Source of the DNA: Lotus japonicus
Taxonomy: Eukaryota; Streptophyta; Magnoliopsida; Fabales; Fabaceae
Length of the DNA: 64,000 bases
Assembly (NCBI RefSeq): GCF_012489685.1
Contig: NC_080043.1
Span: 10,542,501 to 10,606,500, forward strand
Direction: 5' to 3'
Positions 11,071 through 21,910 of this stretch are shown here, one piece after another. The translations under genes were made by a program, and so were the position numbers. A model generated the notes under the pieces. It saw nothing but the letters and a program-made list of their open reading frames with translations, was not told where the DNA came from and did no database searches. Position 1 is the stretch's first letter; each line of letters opens with the position of its first letter.

Positions 11071-11080
11071 AATAAATAAA
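11071..11080 (+). terminator. Poly(A) signal for the antisense gene
   Basis: AATAAATAAA lies 122 bp after the stop codon of the plus-strand ORF in A-rich DNA. It could serve as polyadenylation signal; AT-rich DNA yields such motifs by chance. Confidence 0.4.
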
Positions 11081-11149
11081 GAAAAAGAAACAGAAGTTAA
11101 CAAAATAAAACAAAGTTAAAGGAAAAAGAAAAACGAAGAGATCCTAAAA

Positions 11150-14100
11150 CTAGGGTTTATCAGATCGACGCAGAAGTTCCATCATCATGTGCTTCATTTC
11201 AAGTAGCATGGATTCATGAGTGTCAAGACGCTGTTCCATGATGTCGAGTCTGGACGAGCTTGACTGAGTAGAACTGGAAGGAACATTCTGAGCAGCTTGA
11301 GGAGCTGGAATGGAAGCAGAAGCAGCAGGAGTAAACACTACTGGTGCAAGTGCTTGGCATCTAAGGGCTTCAGCCTCAGCTTCAAGTCGTTCTACCTCTA
11401 GTCTGGCTTGTTCAGCTTGAGCTGCTGCTTGACGTGCAGCTTCTTCTGCTTGTTCTTTCTTTCTCTTAGCCTCTTCAATAGCTTCAAGAAGCTTATGTCT
11501 CTGTTCTTGTTCATGAAGAGCCACCCTTCTAGCAAACCTTTGCTTTGCAGCCTCGATCCTCTGATTTCCTTCTGCATGCAGGAGCTGCATCATAACTGGA
11601 ACTTGAGCCACTAGCCAAGTGCCCAGATTGTTCCACTCTTCAGCCACATTTTCAGCATTCTCGCTTAGGTCAGTCTGACCTTGCACATTGCGTAGCATCA
11701 AAGAGGCTTCATGATAGAAAATATTGATGCACTCAGAGAGAGATGTGGGTCGGAGGTGAGTGTAAGGAATTATAGAGAGGTTGGTTTCAGGAGAGGCTGG
11801 GTGATTGCTGCTGTGAGCTTCAGAGGCACCTTGTGGAGAGCCAATGTTAAACATTTGAGCATTTGGTTCAGAGGTTCCAAGGTGAGGTTCTAAAGTTTCA
11901 ACCAGAGGATGGGGTGATCTAACTGAGGATTGGTTAGACACAGATTGTTCTGGTTCAGGTTCTGGTTGAATAGGCTCTTGTTGGTCAGGGGCAGGGTGAG
12001 CTTGTTGAGCCAAAGGGTCTGCCTCATGTAAAGAATTGGCCAAGATAGGTTCATCTGGGTCAACTAGACGTTCAGGTCTAGGGCCAGGATATCTCCTAGG
12101 GCTTGGACAAGTGAGATAATACTCTTCTAAGGTAGACACCTTTTCTTTTCTGACTTCCATGAATTTTCTAATGGATTCAGAGTTATTGGAGGGAGAAGAG
12201 TCAGCAACATTGGTTGGGAAGGATACGGGTGTAAGGGCTGTGGAAGAGTCTGTATCCGTGGTTCTGAGAGCCAGACGTTCTGATGCTCTTGGGACAGAGT
12301 GATCAGAGGTTCTGGGTCCAGGTTCTGTTTGGGTAGGCTCTGGTTGTTCATGAATGATGGGTTCAGAAGTTAATGGGTTGTACGGGATGGTAATGGGAGA
12401 GGTTGGTTCTTCTGTCCTAGAGGGTTGGTTCTGGAGCAAATTCCAGAGAGGTGCTTCAGTAGGAGAAGGTTGAAAAAATGAAGACCGTGGGGAATGTGGT
12501 GGAGAGGTGGTTTGTGCAGCTGGTTGGGATTCAGGAATAGGAGTGAGGGGATTTGAAGATTGTTTGAGCAAGGCTGATATGGGGAGTGCATCAAATAAAT
12601 TCAAATCATCATCAGAAGCAATTGCAGACTTACTTGAATGTGCTGATGATCTTGTCACTCTGGCAGGAGGTTCAATCCTTCTGATCACTTCAGCAGCAGG
12701 TTCCACCCGAGTAGGCTTCACCACAATTCTGACCTGCTTCTTCTTCTTCTTAGGAGGACCATCCTCATTATCACCATCATCACCATCATCGGGCTTGCTG
12801 GTTTCATCATGTTTTCTCTTGGATTGACCAGCCTTCTTCTTTTTGATCAGAGGGACATCTGATTCCTCAGAAGATTCCTCTAGGATCATCTTCCTCTGAG
12901 CTTTCTTCTTGATAGGAGAAGGAAACTCTGGAGCAGGCGGCAGTCTGCTGAAAAATTCATCGAGATCAATTTCAAAGCCTTGAGCCCTTAGGTCTTCAAC
13001 ATAACACCTAATGGCTTCAGGATTGTCAGCCTGTGTCCACAGAGGGTAGTCATTCAGAGGCACCCTTCTACTTCTGATCTCAGAAGATGTGTCTTCATGG
13101 GCAGGAGCAATCTTCTTCTTGACTAGGCCCATTTTCTTCAGAGAATTTGCAGTGAAGACGTCACTGACAATGGTGGTCAGATCCTCTGTGCATCCAGCAT
13201 TTATCAGATCTTGAATGAGGCCACTCTCAATGAAGAGATCAGACAACAGTCTCCCGAAGGGAATATACTTGATTGCTGACTTGATGGAGGCAGTGGTACG
13301 AGACTTCCGGATACACTCCTTCAAGTAGGAGAACAGGAAGTAGGGAAGGCAGATCTTCTTCTTGTCTTGGATGAAGAACAACATCGCCTTCTGGTTGAAG
13401 TTGATGTAATCTGGGGAACTGCCCTTTGGTCTCTGGTTTATGCAGTGGAGCAAAATTTTGTGCCAGATCCTGAGCTTGGGATGAAGGTCCATCACCTTGT
13501 AATTCGTCTTGCCCGGTTTGTAATTGGTGTACAGGGCCTTGTTGGTCTCATCCTTCGTCTTGGGTTTCAGTTTCGATTCAGTAAATTGGAAACGATACCC
13601 AAAACCAGTTTCTGCACCCAGCAAGTTCACGAAAGACTTCTCTGTGATGATGATCTTTCTTCCAAGAATGTGAGATACCACCTGAGTATCATCGCAGTCG
13701 GCGTGCTTCCAGAATTCCTTGATCAGTTTATCATACACCGGTCCTCGAAGCCTGTTGAAGTAATTTCCCCAACCTTGAACTTGGACTTCAGGACGAAGAT
13801 CATACCCATTTGTAGCAAGGTTGTCGAGGTCGAATCTCCATTCTGCCAGTACTTGAAGTTCCTCAGGAGAATAAACGCAGTGAACGGCACAGCCCCGTTC
13901 TGCAATTGGAATAATCTGCTCTTGAGCTTGACCTTGATCTTGAGTCGGATTCTCAGGGCCCCTTTGACCCGTTGCTAGACCAACTACCATATGAGGGAAC
14001 TGGGTTGCATCTGCAGTAGCTCTTCTGGTTTGACTCACCATTTTTGAAGCGGTTGAAGGCTTAGGTAGAAGATGAAGGTTGAAAGATGAAGAGAGATCGA

Positions 14101-14194
14101 GAGAGAAATCGAGGATTAGCGGTTTTGAAATAGCAAGAAAGAGAGTAAAAACCGGAAGTGAAGGAGATCGTGTGTGTATAGTGGGTTTTGACAA
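11150..14194 (-). CDS. Sirevirus envelope-like ORF (about 963-1014 aa)
   Basis: This long uninterrupted ORF follows pol by about 290 bp, the place of the 'envelope-like' gene of SIRE1-type elements. Two starts are possible: ATG 14194 (1014 codons) gives a hydrophobic stretch at residues about 11-32; ATG 14041 (963 codons, MVSQTRRAT) starts directly with the conserved-looking part. Residues about 95-370 form a globular plant transposon-protein-like region (for example YDKLIKEFWKHA, SFVNLLGAETGF). A Lys/Arg cluster near 485-495 may be a nuclear signal. Residues 520-780 are Pro/Ser/Thr/Glu-rich and disordered, and residues about 865-935 form a strong Ala/Glu/Gln coiled coil. The function is unproven in this family; no fusion protein features are evident. 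It may be expressed from a subgenomic or spliced RNA. Confidence 0.8.
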   Translation of the reverse strand: MSKPTIHTRSPSLPVFTLFLAISKPLILDFSLDLSSSFNLHLLPKPSTASKMVSQTRRATADATQFPHMVVGLATGQRGPENPTQDQGQAQEQIIPIAERGCAVHCVYSPEELQVLAEWRFDLDNLATNGYDLRPEVQVQGWGNYFNRLRGPVYDKLIKEFWKHADCDDTQVVSHILGRKIIITEKSFVNLLGAETGFGYRFQFTESKLKPKTKDETNKALYTNYKPGKTNYKVMDLHPKLRIWHKILLHCINQRPKGSSPDYINFNQKAMLFFIQDKKKICLPYFLFSYLKECIRKSRTTASIKSAIKYIPFGRLLSDLFIESGLIQDLINAGCTEDLTTIVSDVFTANSLKKMGLVKKKIAPAHEDTSSEIRSRRVPLNDYPLWTQADNPEAIRCYVEDLRAQGFEIDLDEFFSRLPPAPEFPSPIKKKAQRKMILEESSEESDVPLIKKKKAGQSKRKHDETSKPDDGDDGDNEDGPPKKKKKQVRIVVKPTRVEPAAEVIRRIEPPARVTRSSAHSSKSAIASDDDLNLFDALPISALLKQSSNPLTPIPESQPAAQTTSPPHSPRSSFFQPSPTEAPLWNLLQNQPSRTEEPTSPITIPYNPLTSEPIIHEQPEPTQTEPGPRTSDHSVPRASERLALRTTDTDSSTALTPVSFPTNVADSSPSNNSESIRKFMEVRKEKVSTLEEYYLTCPSPRRYPGPRPERLVDPDEPILANSLHEADPLAQQAHPAPDQQEPIQPEPEPEQSVSNQSSVRSPHPLVETLEPHLGTSEPNAQMFNIGSPQGASEAHSSNHPASPETNLSIIPYTHLRPTSLSECINIFYHEASLMLRNVQGQTDLSENAENVAEEWNNLGTWLVAQVPVMMQLLHAEGNQRIEAAKQRFARRVALHEQEQRHKLLEAIEEAKRKKEQAEEAARQAAAQAEQARLEVERLEAEAEALRCQALAPVVFTPAASASIPAPQAAQNVPSSSTQSSSSRLDIMEQRLDTHESMLLEMKHMMMELLRRSDKP

Positions 14195-14481
14195 ATAACC
14201 GTTGTTGATTTAAAAAGCAATTTAAGATCAACGGTTGAAAATTAAAGATAGATATTAACAGTAAATACACCTATCACACACAGGAGAGAAGCACATCTAC
14301 ACGCAATCATAACAGACTGTCACACGGGCACAAGGAACTATGCATCAGAAATACTGATACACGTGTTGCTGTCTCAGCTTCAGAGTCAGTACCAATGGGT
14401 ACACACACTCTGATTGAGTTACCTTCTGGACTAGACATCTTCTGATCAAGAAGTATCATAGTCAGAGGTTCTGATCCATCT

Positions 14482-17400
14482 TCACTCTGGACAAAAGTCC
14501 ATGTTCAGATTTTTCAGAATAAAATTAAATCTATCCACTGCTAAGGGCTTTGTAAAGATATCTGCCCATTGAAGGTCAGTATCAACAAACTTCAGAAGAA
14601 GTACGCCCTTCTGTACATAATCTCTAATAAAGTGATACTTTACCTCAATGTGCTTTGCCCTTGAATGCAAGATAGGATTCTTACTCAATGAGATTGCAGC
14701 AGTGTTATCACAATAAATTGGGATATTGCTCTCAAGGATCTGATAATCCTCCAGCTGATGTTTCATCCAGAGCATCTGAGTGCTGCATATTGCTGCTGAG
14801 ATATATTCTGCCTCTGCAGTTGATAGTGCAATGGTTGATTGCCTCTTGCTTGCCCATGAGACTAGATTGCTTCCCAGAAATTGACAATTTCCAGAAGTAC
14901 TTTTTCTCTCAGTTCTATCTCCAGCATAATCAGGATCACAATAACCTGAAAGCTTATACTCTGATGTTTTCTTATACATCAAGCCAAGGTTAGTGGTGCC
15001 TTTCAGATACCTTAGGATCCTCTTAACAGCAGTTAAGTGGGTTTCCCTTGGATCTGATTGGAAACGAGTACATAAATGAACACTAAATAGTATGTCTGGC
15101 CTAGATGCAGTTAAGTATAGAAGTGAACCTATCATGCCACGATAGAGCTTCTGACATACTTTACCACTTTTATCTTCTTTCTCCAGAATGCATGTAGGAT
15201 GCATTGGAGTCTTGGCCACTGTAGATTCCAGCATATTGAACTTCTTCAGAAGTTCTTTAGTGTACTTGCTCTGATGGATATATGTTCCTTCTGGTGTTTG
15301 ATCAACTTGTATTCCCATAAAATACTTTAATTCTCCCATCATGCTCATCTCAAATTCAGCCTGCATCATCTCAGAAAATTCTTTGCATAGAGATTGATTA
15401 GCAGAACCAAATATAATATCATCAACATAAATTTGCACAATTAAGATATCATCTTTATAAGTCTTGCAAAAGAGAGTTGTATCTACTTTACCCCTTACAA
15501 ACTCATTCTCCAGAAGGAATGAGCTGAGTCTCTCATACCATGCTCTGGGAGCTTGCTTCAGACCATAGAGTGATTTCTTCAATTTGAACACATGGTATGG
15601 CTTTTTCTCATCTTCAAAACCTGGGGGTTGATGAACATAGACTTCCTCTGAAATATAACCATTTAGGAAGGCACTCTTCACGTCCATCTGATGTAGAACT
15701 ATGTTGTGATTTACTGAAAAAGAGATCAACAGTCTGATTGCCTCCAGTCTTGCTACTGGAGCAAATGTTTCAGTGTAGTCTATTCCTTCCTGCTGGCTGT
15801 AGCCTTGAGCAACTAGCCTTGCCTTGTTTCTGACTACCCATTTCGTTCCAATTACATGGACACTCTCAGGCTTCTTCACTAAGCTCCAAACATCGTTCTT
15901 GGAGAATTGATTCAATTCTTCTTCCATAGCCAGAATCCAATCCTTGTCCTGAAGAGCTTCATCTATGGACTTGGGTTCAATTAAGGACACCAATCCTTTC
16001 AGACTGAGCAAGGTCTCTTCAGAGGGTCTGAAGGCAGATCTGGTTCTGACTGGTTCGTCTTTGTTGCCCAGAATCAATTTCTTAGGGTAAGCTGCAGTGA
16101 TTCTGCTCTTCTTCAGAGTTTGTGAGTTAGAGGGACCAGCTTCTTCCTCTGGTTCATCTTCCTCTGGCTCAGCTTCCTCTGGAGCTTTGCCTTTGTCAGA
16201 AACACTAATGCTTAAATCTGCAAACTTCTCAACTAGCTTTGACTGGTCAGAGTCAAGCTTATCGTCAAATCTAACATGAATAGATTCTTCAATAGTCTTA
16301 GCATCAGTATTATAAAATCTAAAACCTTTAGATCTCTCAGAATAACCAAGTAATAGACACTTAGAAGACTTAGCATCAAATTTATGCAATCTATCCTTAG
16401 TATTGAGAACATAACAAACACAGCCAAAAGGATGAAAATAAGAAATGTTGGGTTTTATGTTCTTCCACAATTCATAAGGAGTCTTAATCAGAATTGGTCT
16501 CATAGAGATTCTGTTCTGAATGTAACATGCTGTATTTACTGCCTCTGCCCAAAAATGCTTAGCCATGCCAGTTTCTTGGAGCATGGTTCTAGCCATCTCC
16601 TGAAGAGTTCTGTTCTTGCTCTCAACAACACCATTTTGTTGAGGAGTTCTGGGACAAGAGAAATCATGTGCAATTCCATAGGAATCAAACAGACTCTCAA
16701 ACTTGTCATTCTCAAACTCTCCACCATGGTCACTTCTGACACGCACAATCCTACAAGCCTTCTCGTTTTGCACTTGAGCAATGAAGGTAGAGAACACAGC
16801 ATGAGACTCATCCTTGCGGGTTAGAAACTTTACCCATGTCCAGCGGCTATAGTCATCAACGATAACCATCCCATATCTCTTGCCACCTATAGACTCAGTT
16901 TTCACTGGTCCAAAAAGGTCGATATGCAGAAGTTCCAACGGCCTTGAGGTTGAGACAACATTCTTTGCCTTGAAAGGGACTTTTGTGAATTTGCCTTTCT
17001 GACATGCTTCACAAAGAGCGTCTGAAGCGAACTTCAGATTGGGTAAGCCCCTGACAAGGTTTAGCTTGCTCAGCTGAGAAATCTTTCTCATACTGGCATG
17101 CCCTAACCGTCTATGCCATACCCACTGCTCTTCATTAACAGACAGAAGGCACTTCACATTCTGAGCCTCCAACTCAGATAATCTGATCTTATAAATGTTG
17201 TTCTTCCTCTTGCTGTTAAACAGAACAGAGCCATCGATTTGACTTACAGCCCGGCAGGACTTTTGATTGAATATAACATCATAACCCTTGTCAGCTAATT
17301 GACTTATAGACAATAAGTTATGTGTTAAGTCGTCTACCAATAACACATTATCAATGCATGGACTACTATCTACACAAATAGTACCAGTACCAACAATTTT

Positions 17401-17553
17401 ACCCTTTTCGTTTCCTCCAAAGCCAACTTCGCCTCCAGGCTTAAGTTTCAGCTCTCGGAACATACGCCTTTCTCCCGTCATGTGACGCGAGCATCCACTG
17501 TCCAGATACCATGATTGGTGTTTCAGTGGAGCTATCAAGGATATCTGCAACAT
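14482..17553 (-). CDS. Sirevirus pol: protease, integrase, RT, RNase H (1023 aa)
   Basis: Domains in order: aspartic protease (YLDSG, D18-S-G20); integrase zinc finger H147...H152...C181...C184; integrase catalytic triad D212, D275, E311; RT with MDVKSAF (D624) and YVDD (709-712); RNase H with [16 protein letters not shown] and YCDN. The frame is open throughout. Near residue 573 about 11 residues are missing between the GTKW and RNKARL motifs relative to the second copia element in this window (position about 15832-15840), which probably damages RT folding. The ORF starts at ATG 17553 inside the end of gag and lies in the +1 frame, so it needs frameshifting or its own start. The protein copies the RNA genome and integrates it. 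Confidence 0.9.
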   Translation of the reverse strand: MLQISLIAPLKHQSWYLDSGCSRHMTGERRMFRELKLKPGGEVGFGGNEKGKIVGTGTICVDSSPCIDNVLLVDDLTHNLLSISQLADKGYDVIFNQKSCRAVSQIDGSVLFNSKRKNNIYKIRLSELEAQNVKCLLSVNEEQWVWHRRLGHASMRKISQLSKLNLVRGLPNLKFASDALCEACQKGKFTKVPFKAKNVVSTSRPLELLHIDLFGPVKTESIGGKRYGMVIVDDYSRWTWVKFLTRKDESHAVFSTFIAQVQNEKACRIVRVRSDHGGEFENDKFESLFDSYGIAHDFSCPRTPQQNGVVESKNRTLQEMARTMLQETGMAKHFWAEAVNTACYIQNRISMRPILIKTPYELWKNIKPNISYFHPFGCVCYVLNTKDRLHKFDAKSSKCLLLGYSERSKGFRFYNTDAKTIEESIHVRFDDKLDSDQSKLVEKFADLSISVSDKGKAPEEAEPEEDEPEEEAGPSNSQTLKKSRITAAYPKKLILGNKDEPVRTRSAFRPSEETLLSLKGLVSLIEPKSIDEALQDKDWILAMEEELNQFSKNDVWSLVKKPESVHVIGTKWVVRNKARLVAQGYSQQEGIDYTETFAPVARLEAIRLLISFSVNHNIVLHQMDVKSAFLNGYISEEVYVHQPPGFEDEKKPYHVFKLKKSLYGLKQAPRAWYERLSSFLLENEFVRGKVDTTLFCKTYKDDILIVQIYVDDIIFGSANQSLCKEFSEMMQAEFEMSMMGELKYFMGIQVDQTPEGTYIHQSKYTKELLKKFNMLESTVAKTPMHPTCILEKEDKSGKVCQKLYRGMIGSLLYLTASRPDILFSVHLCTRFQSDPRETHLTAVKRILRYLKGTTNLGLMYKKTSEYKLSGYCDPDYAGDRTERKSTSGNCQFLGSNLVSWASKRQSTIALSTAEAEYISAAICSTQMLWMKHQLEDYQILESNIPIYCDNTAAISLSKNPILHSRAKHIEVKYHFIRDYVQKGVLLLKFVDTDLQWADIFTKPLAVDRFNFILKNLNMDFCPE

Positions 17554-19351
17554 AGATAATCTTGTCCTTAGGTACCCACTTTCTGGGTCCTCTCTTGTTA
17601 GTTACCCCAGAGGTTCTGATCACCTTGGGTGTCTCAACATGATATTTTAAGGGAATATTTGCATGATATTTAGTCATAGAGAAGGATCCCTTTTTAAGAG
17701 GGTTTTTAGCAACTTTAGCAGGTAAAGGATCAGGCAATATGGTACCAGAGGGAACAAAGCATTCATACAAGGATTTAGCTTTAGACACAGAGGGCTCATT
17801 TCTAATTGGTTTAGAATAGCCAATGCCATGCATTCCATTTCTGCTTACGCCATAGATCATTGAAGCCATTAAGCTTCTATCCACGCTTTTAGCTAGGAAT
17901 CTTTGAAAAGACTTTTCATACTTAGACTCATTTCTACAATCAGAGGCATCACAGGCAACAATTTCTTCTAACTTAGCAATCTGGTTCTTAAGCACAGAGT
18001 TAGAATTAATCAAAGCATGATTATCATTTTTCAAATCAGAAATAATTTTCTCATGCTCAGAAGGAGTCTTGGAAACAGCAGATAAGTCCTTTTTCAGCTT
18101 CTTATGCTTAGACAATAAGGAGTTATATTTATCCATGATATCAGACAATGCATGTTTCAGTTCAGAGGTAGAGAAAGAAGCGAATACCTCATTTTCATCA
18201 TCTGAGTTAGAATCTCCTTCTGATTCTGAGTCAGAGTCAACAGCTCCCTTTGACTCTGCTTCCTTGTCTTTGACAATAGCCATGAGTCCTTGGACTTCAC
18301 CATCAGAGTCAACATCCTCTGACTCTGATTCATCAAATGTCACCATCAGACTCTTCTTTGTCTTGAAGTGCTTCTTTGGCTTCTTGTCCTTCTTCAACTT
18401 TGGACAGTCACTTTTGTAGTGCCCTGATTCTTTGCACTCAAAGCATGTGACTTCCTTAAGTGAGGACTTCTTCTGACCTGAGGATTCAGACTTTCCTTTT
18501 GCCTTTCCAGAGCCTTTGTATTTGTTCTGCCTGTGCTTCCAGATGCGATTGAGTCTCTTGGAGATCAGAGTCAGCTCATCTTCATCAGAGTCTTCTGATG
18601 CTTCTTCAGATTCCTCTTCTTCAGCTTGAAGAGCTTTTGACTTCTCAGCCTTAGCCTTTTCAGATTTAGATTTCAAGGCTATGGACTTTTTCCTCAGATC
18701 TTGCATCTCTGAGCGCTTCAGCTCATGGCATTTCAAAATGCTGATGAGTTCTTCTAAACTCATATTCTCAACATCTCTCGTGAGCTCTATTGAAGTCACT
18801 AAAGGCATCCAACTTTCAGGAAGGCACCTGATGACCCTTATGACATGATCTTTTGTTGTGTAGCTCTTGTTGAGAGGTCGTATGCCAGCTACAAGCAACT
18901 GAAATCTGGAGAACATTTCTTCAATGGACTCATTTGGCTCCATGATGAAGGATTCATACTTTTGGATCAAAGACAATGCCTTTGATTCTTTGACTTTCTT
19001 GTTTCCTTCATGAGACATCTTCAGAGATTCGAAAATGCCTTTTGCAAACTCACGATCTGTAATCTTCTGGTACTCTTCATAGGAAATAGCACTTAGAAGA
19101 ATTGCTCTTGCTTTGTGATGTTGTGAGTACAGCTTCTTTTGATCTGCAGTCATCTCTGACCTTGGGATCTTCTTGCCATCTGCATCAACTGGACGCTCGT
19201 AGCCATCCACAATAATATCCCAGAGATCTGCATCGAAACCCAGAAAGAAACTTTCCAGTCTATCTTTCCAATATTCGAACCTTTGACCGTCGAACATAGG
19301 AGGCTTTGCATTGTAACCATCTCTTTGAGTTTCACTGGTGGTGGCAGCCAT
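17441..19351 (-). CDS. Sirevirus Gag capsid protein (636 aa)
   Basis: The start ATG at 19351 lies about 60 bp after the primer binding site. Residues about 15-215 match the UBN2/copia Gag core ([20 protein letters not shown] near the start, [24 protein letters not shown]). A single zinc knuckle [14 protein letters not shown] sits at residues 303-316, after an acidic region (243-260). Residues about 395-475 form a coiled coil. Gag packages the RNA in virus-like particles in the cytoplasm. The last 113 bp overlap the beginning of pol in another frame, so the Gag tail and the protease start are encoded by the same DNA. Confidence 0.92.
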   Translation of the reverse strand: MAATTSETQRDGYNAKPPMFDGQRFEYWKDRLESFFLGFDADLWDIIVDGYERPVDADGKKIPRSEMTADQKKLYSQHHKARAILLSAISYEEYQKITDREFAKGIFESLKMSHEGNKKVKESKALSLIQKYESFIMEPNESIEEMFSRFQLLVAGIRPLNKSYTTKDHVIRVIRCLPESWMPLVTSIELTRDVENMSLEELISILKCHELKRSEMQDLRKKSIALKSKSEKAKAEKSKALQAEEEESEEASEDSDEDELTLISKRLNRIWKHRQNKYKGSGKAKGKSESSGQKKSSLKEVTCFECKESGHYKSDCPKLKKDKKPKKHFKTKKSLMVTFDESESEDVDSDGEVQGLMAIVKDKEAESKGAVDSDSESEGDSNSDDENEVFASFSTSELKHALSDIMDKYNSLLSKHKKLKKDLSAVSKTPSEHEKIISDLKNDNHALINSNSVLKNQIAKLEEIVACDASDCRNESKYEKSFQRFLAKSVDRSLMASMIYGVSRNGMHGIGYSKPIRNEPSVSKAKSLYECFVPSGTILPDPLPAKVAKNPLKKGSFSMTKYHANIPLKYHVETPKVIRTSGVTNKRGPRKWVPKDKIIYVADILDSSTETPIMVSGQWMLASHDGRKAYVPRAET

Positions 19352-19409
19352 TGTTTTTCACACCGGCCCGGATCACTGAACACTGTTAGGTGTGGTAATC
19401 AGAACTTGC

Positions 19410-19421
19410 GCTCTGATACCA
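19410..19421 (-). promoter_or_regulatory. Primer binding site (tRNA-iMet)
   Basis: On the minus strand TGGTATCAGAGC follows the 5' LTR after two bases. It is the standard initiator-methionine tRNA primer site of plant copia elements and fixes the orientation as minus. Confidence 0.95.
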
Positions 19422-19423
19422 AT

Positions 19424-20630
19424 TGAAGGTATGAAAAACGGTAGAAAGGGGGGGTTTGAATAACGTTTTCAGTATAAAGCTTCCACCTTAAAGATTCTGA
19501 CAAATCTTTCGAGAACTTAAGTGCTAAGGATAAGAGATAGAAAAGCACACAAGGATTTTATCCTGGTTCACTTGATGAATCACTCAAGCTACTCCAGTCC
19601 ACCCGTTAAGGTGATTTCTTCCTTCTTAGAATGAAGGCAATCCACTAATCAGGTAAGAGTTACAACTGCACTTGAAACCTACAAGTGACTAACAATTACA
19701 CTGACTTAGCTCACACTAAGATTCACTCTCTTAGTCTTCTCTAGGATCCGATCAACCTTGATCTCCTAAAGGAACTAAACAAACTGTTTATCAAAGAATT
19801 GTTTACAAGAGATTTGCTTCTAAAAAGCTAATAGTAAACTCAATGAATTTCAGATGAAAGAAAGCTTAGAAGAATTTGAATATGTCTTGCGCGTATGTGA
19901 ATGCTTCTAGCCGCTTCTTTCAGTCTTCAGCCTCTTTATATACTCCAAGGATTAGGGTTGAGCGTTGCATGGAAAATGCTACCGTTGGAGGGCAGTTCTG
20001 GAAAATCCAGCTTCTGCTATGTCTGAGACTGTTAGGTAGGTCGTCAGGAAGGTACAGTTGCTTTTGTACTTGGATAGCGACTTGACCTTTAAACCTAGGA
20101 GACTTCTGATCAGGGGAATGCTTCATATTGGAACTTGTGAAGCCGGTTGATCAGAGTCAGAGGGAAAGCCCAGATCCTCTGACCATTGTTTCTTCTGATT
20201 CTGAACTCAGAGGGAAGAACATGGTCTTCAGAGTATCTTGCTTCTGGACATCAGAACTTCACTAATCAGCTTCTGGATCTTCAGAGTCTTCTACACCATC
20301 AGAATATCTGAGCCTTCAGTGTTTCTTGGTTATCAGACTTTCTGGATCTTCAGAACTTCTAGTGACTGAGTCCACATCAGAGTTTGTATAACTTCAGAAC
20401 TTCTGAAGCTTTTCCACTGTTCATACTGAACATGGTGAATGCGAAAGCGTTGCTTGGGTCGCTCTATATACACAGTGCTTCTGATTTGTGTGAGATTGAG
20501 TTGAGGTCAGAGCCTGTAAGTAGCACACTCAGAAAAACACGTTAGAGTACCACAATTGTTCATATCAAAAGGTTAACTTGTAATCATCAAAACATAGAGT
20601 TGTACTACTAGATCAAAACTTGATCTTACA
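19424..20630 (-). repeat. Sirevirus 5' LTR
   Basis: 1207 bp, nearly identical to 8549-9756. A TATA box on the minus strand (complement of 19935-19942, TATATAAA) marks the transcription start region. Confidence 0.95.
19935..19942 (-). promoter_or_regulatory. TATA box of the Sirevirus LTR
   Basis: TATATAAA on the minus strand, about 510 bp before the LTR end next to gag. The same site exists in the other LTR at 9061-9068. Confidence 0.65.
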
Positions 20631-20960
20631 GTACCCTACCCAAACCCTACCCATTGCCATCCCTAATCACGAAACAGCCGCACAGGACGCGTGCAGGGCT
20701 TGAACGACTGTTTCATTGCGTGCAGAAGATAGGGAGTTGTGCCTCATGATGACAAGAGAGGATGATTATCTTGAAAAAGAAAACAGCGCAATCTTAGGAG
20801 GGGTTGTAAGTGTGGGGGTTGGTTTGAACTCTGCCCTTTATGACGTGAGGTGACGCTTCAAAAGGTGGCAGTTGAGATTTTGAAGATACGCTGACTTTTC
20901 CGCTTCGCTGACGTGTCGACGCACTAGGCCACTAAGCGACCAAACTCACCACGATCGTCG

Positions 20961-20976
20961 CCCCCCCCCCCCCCCC
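20961..20976 (+). repeat. C16 homopolymer
   Basis: Sixteen C in a row in a GC-rich part between the hAT duplication and the Tat-like LTR. Its length may be unreliable in assembly. Confidence 0.95.
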
Positions 20977-21051
20977 AAGCGTGGCGAGCAAACACTCCAC
21001 GGCCGCCGCTCGTGGGCTTGTGGACTTGTAAGTTTTACTGCTTTAAACGTC

Positions 21052-21590
21052 ATGTCGGCGACATAAATGTTTTAGCACAATAGTACTTGTAGTTAGTCAT
21101 TTTAATCCTTAAAGACACACTTAGCCATCATGCTTCGTGCTCGGTGTCTTGTGGACTGGTGGACTGGCCGAGCCCCTAGGGGTTACCCGCCAGGTGGCGG
21201 TCTCCCAGCCTAGAAATTGGGCCTCCTCCCGCGAGGCCCAACCGGCCCAACAAAGGCAGTTATGATACACTAGCCCAGCTCCCCTACTATAAATAGGGAG
21301 CGGTTACCATTTGTAAAGAGGTTTTAGCTCATTTGATCAATACACACTTGAGATTCAGTTATTTTCTCTCTCTCTTGAGCGGTTATTCTCTCTCTTAGTG
21401 CAATCCTTCAAACTATAGGTACTATACTCTATCTCAATGTTCATGGCAAGAACACTCATCCTCTTTCGAACTTGAACCACTGGCTTCGCCCCTAGATTAA
21501 TCGCCAATATGTGTGAAATAAAGTTGGGGGTATATTCCAGACACATCCTTAATTGACCGTGCAAAGTGGCCTAAATTCTGCTCTAGTAAT
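21052..21590 (+). mobile_element. LTR-like region with TATA box, probable Tat-like 3' LTR
   Basis: TGTCGGCGACATAAATG opens a GC-rich block with a TATA box (TATAAATA, 21288-21295), followed by a CT-rich leader and a block around aacttgaaccactggcttcg. This structure is that of a gypsy LTR. It lies on the right of the broken gag-protease and antisense ORF once the hAT-like insertion is ignored, so it may be the 3' LTR of the same Tat-like element. I cannot define its right end, and no matching 5' LTR is in the window. Confidence 0.45.
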
Positions 21591-21910
21591 TTTCTCAATC
21601 TTTCCTCCTTCTCAACAGTCAACTTGCTCTACTAATTTTTAAGAATCTGTCGCCCACCTACGATCAAAATCCACCACGTTCGTTTAATTGAAACCTCTAA
21701 CGACGTCACTGCCATCCTTAACACGAAGCTGCACATCCTCATGCCCAACAACCGATCCAGATAAGCCATCTACGCGTCCCAACAACCCACCACAACCCAA
21801 GGAAGCCATCAAGACAGAACAAAGATCCCTCACCAGTAAAATAGAGTCGAACAAAGATCATAATAGTGACATACATATAGGAACGAAGGGAGTAGCTTAT
21901 AAGTTTTCTG
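21591..21910 (+). other. Unassigned DNA after the LTR-like region
   Basis: Moderate GC with a Pro/Thr-rich 77-codon frame (21688-21921) that has no recognisable domain. It could be an old gypsy internal fragment. Nothing firm. Confidence 0.3.

Larger units (their letters stand above)
8549..20630 (-). mobile_element. Complete Sirevirus-type Ty1/copia retrotransposon, TSD GTACC
   Basis: Two LTRs (8549-9756 and 19424-20630) enclose, in minus-strand order, a tRNA-iMet primer binding site, gag, pol (protease, integrase, RT, RNase H), an envelope-like ORF and four polypurine tracts. The exact 5-bp duplication GTACC lies at 8544-8548 and 20631-20635. By eye the LTRs differ by one base in a G-run (8 vs 7) and one substitution (T 8642, C 19516). 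The insertion is therefore recent. It sits about 30 bp from the right end of the hAT-like element. Gag and pol are in different frames, pol has a small in-frame deletion, and an extra gene lies on the opposite strand at 10557-10949. Confidence 0.95.
4974..20665. mobile_element. hAT-like DNA element swollen by nested insertions
   Basis: The ends form terminal inverted repeats: TAGTGATGGCAATGGGT on the left and TAGGGATGGCAATGGGT (reverse complement) on the right. Both are directly flanked by the 8-bp duplication ATCACGAA (4966-4973 and 20666-20673). An 8-bp duplication is the hAT signature. The subterminal DNA is packed with GGGTAC/GGGTATGGG motifs in both orientations (4981-5127, 8410-8548). 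Removing three LTR insertions with their duplications leaves about 1009 bp with no transposase, so it is non-autonomous. Known insertions are 5128-5904, 6181-7989 and 8549-20630. It lies in the region upstream of the antisense ORF of the Tat-like element. Confidence 0.85.

Noticed and set aside
12507..13978. Plus-strand ORFs of 106 and 203 aa within the envelope-like gene
   Set aside because: They are mirror frames of the long minus-strand ORF, without recognisable domains or start context.
16384..16824. 146-aa plus-strand ORF inside pol
   Set aside because: Complement of the integrase domain; no independent evidence.
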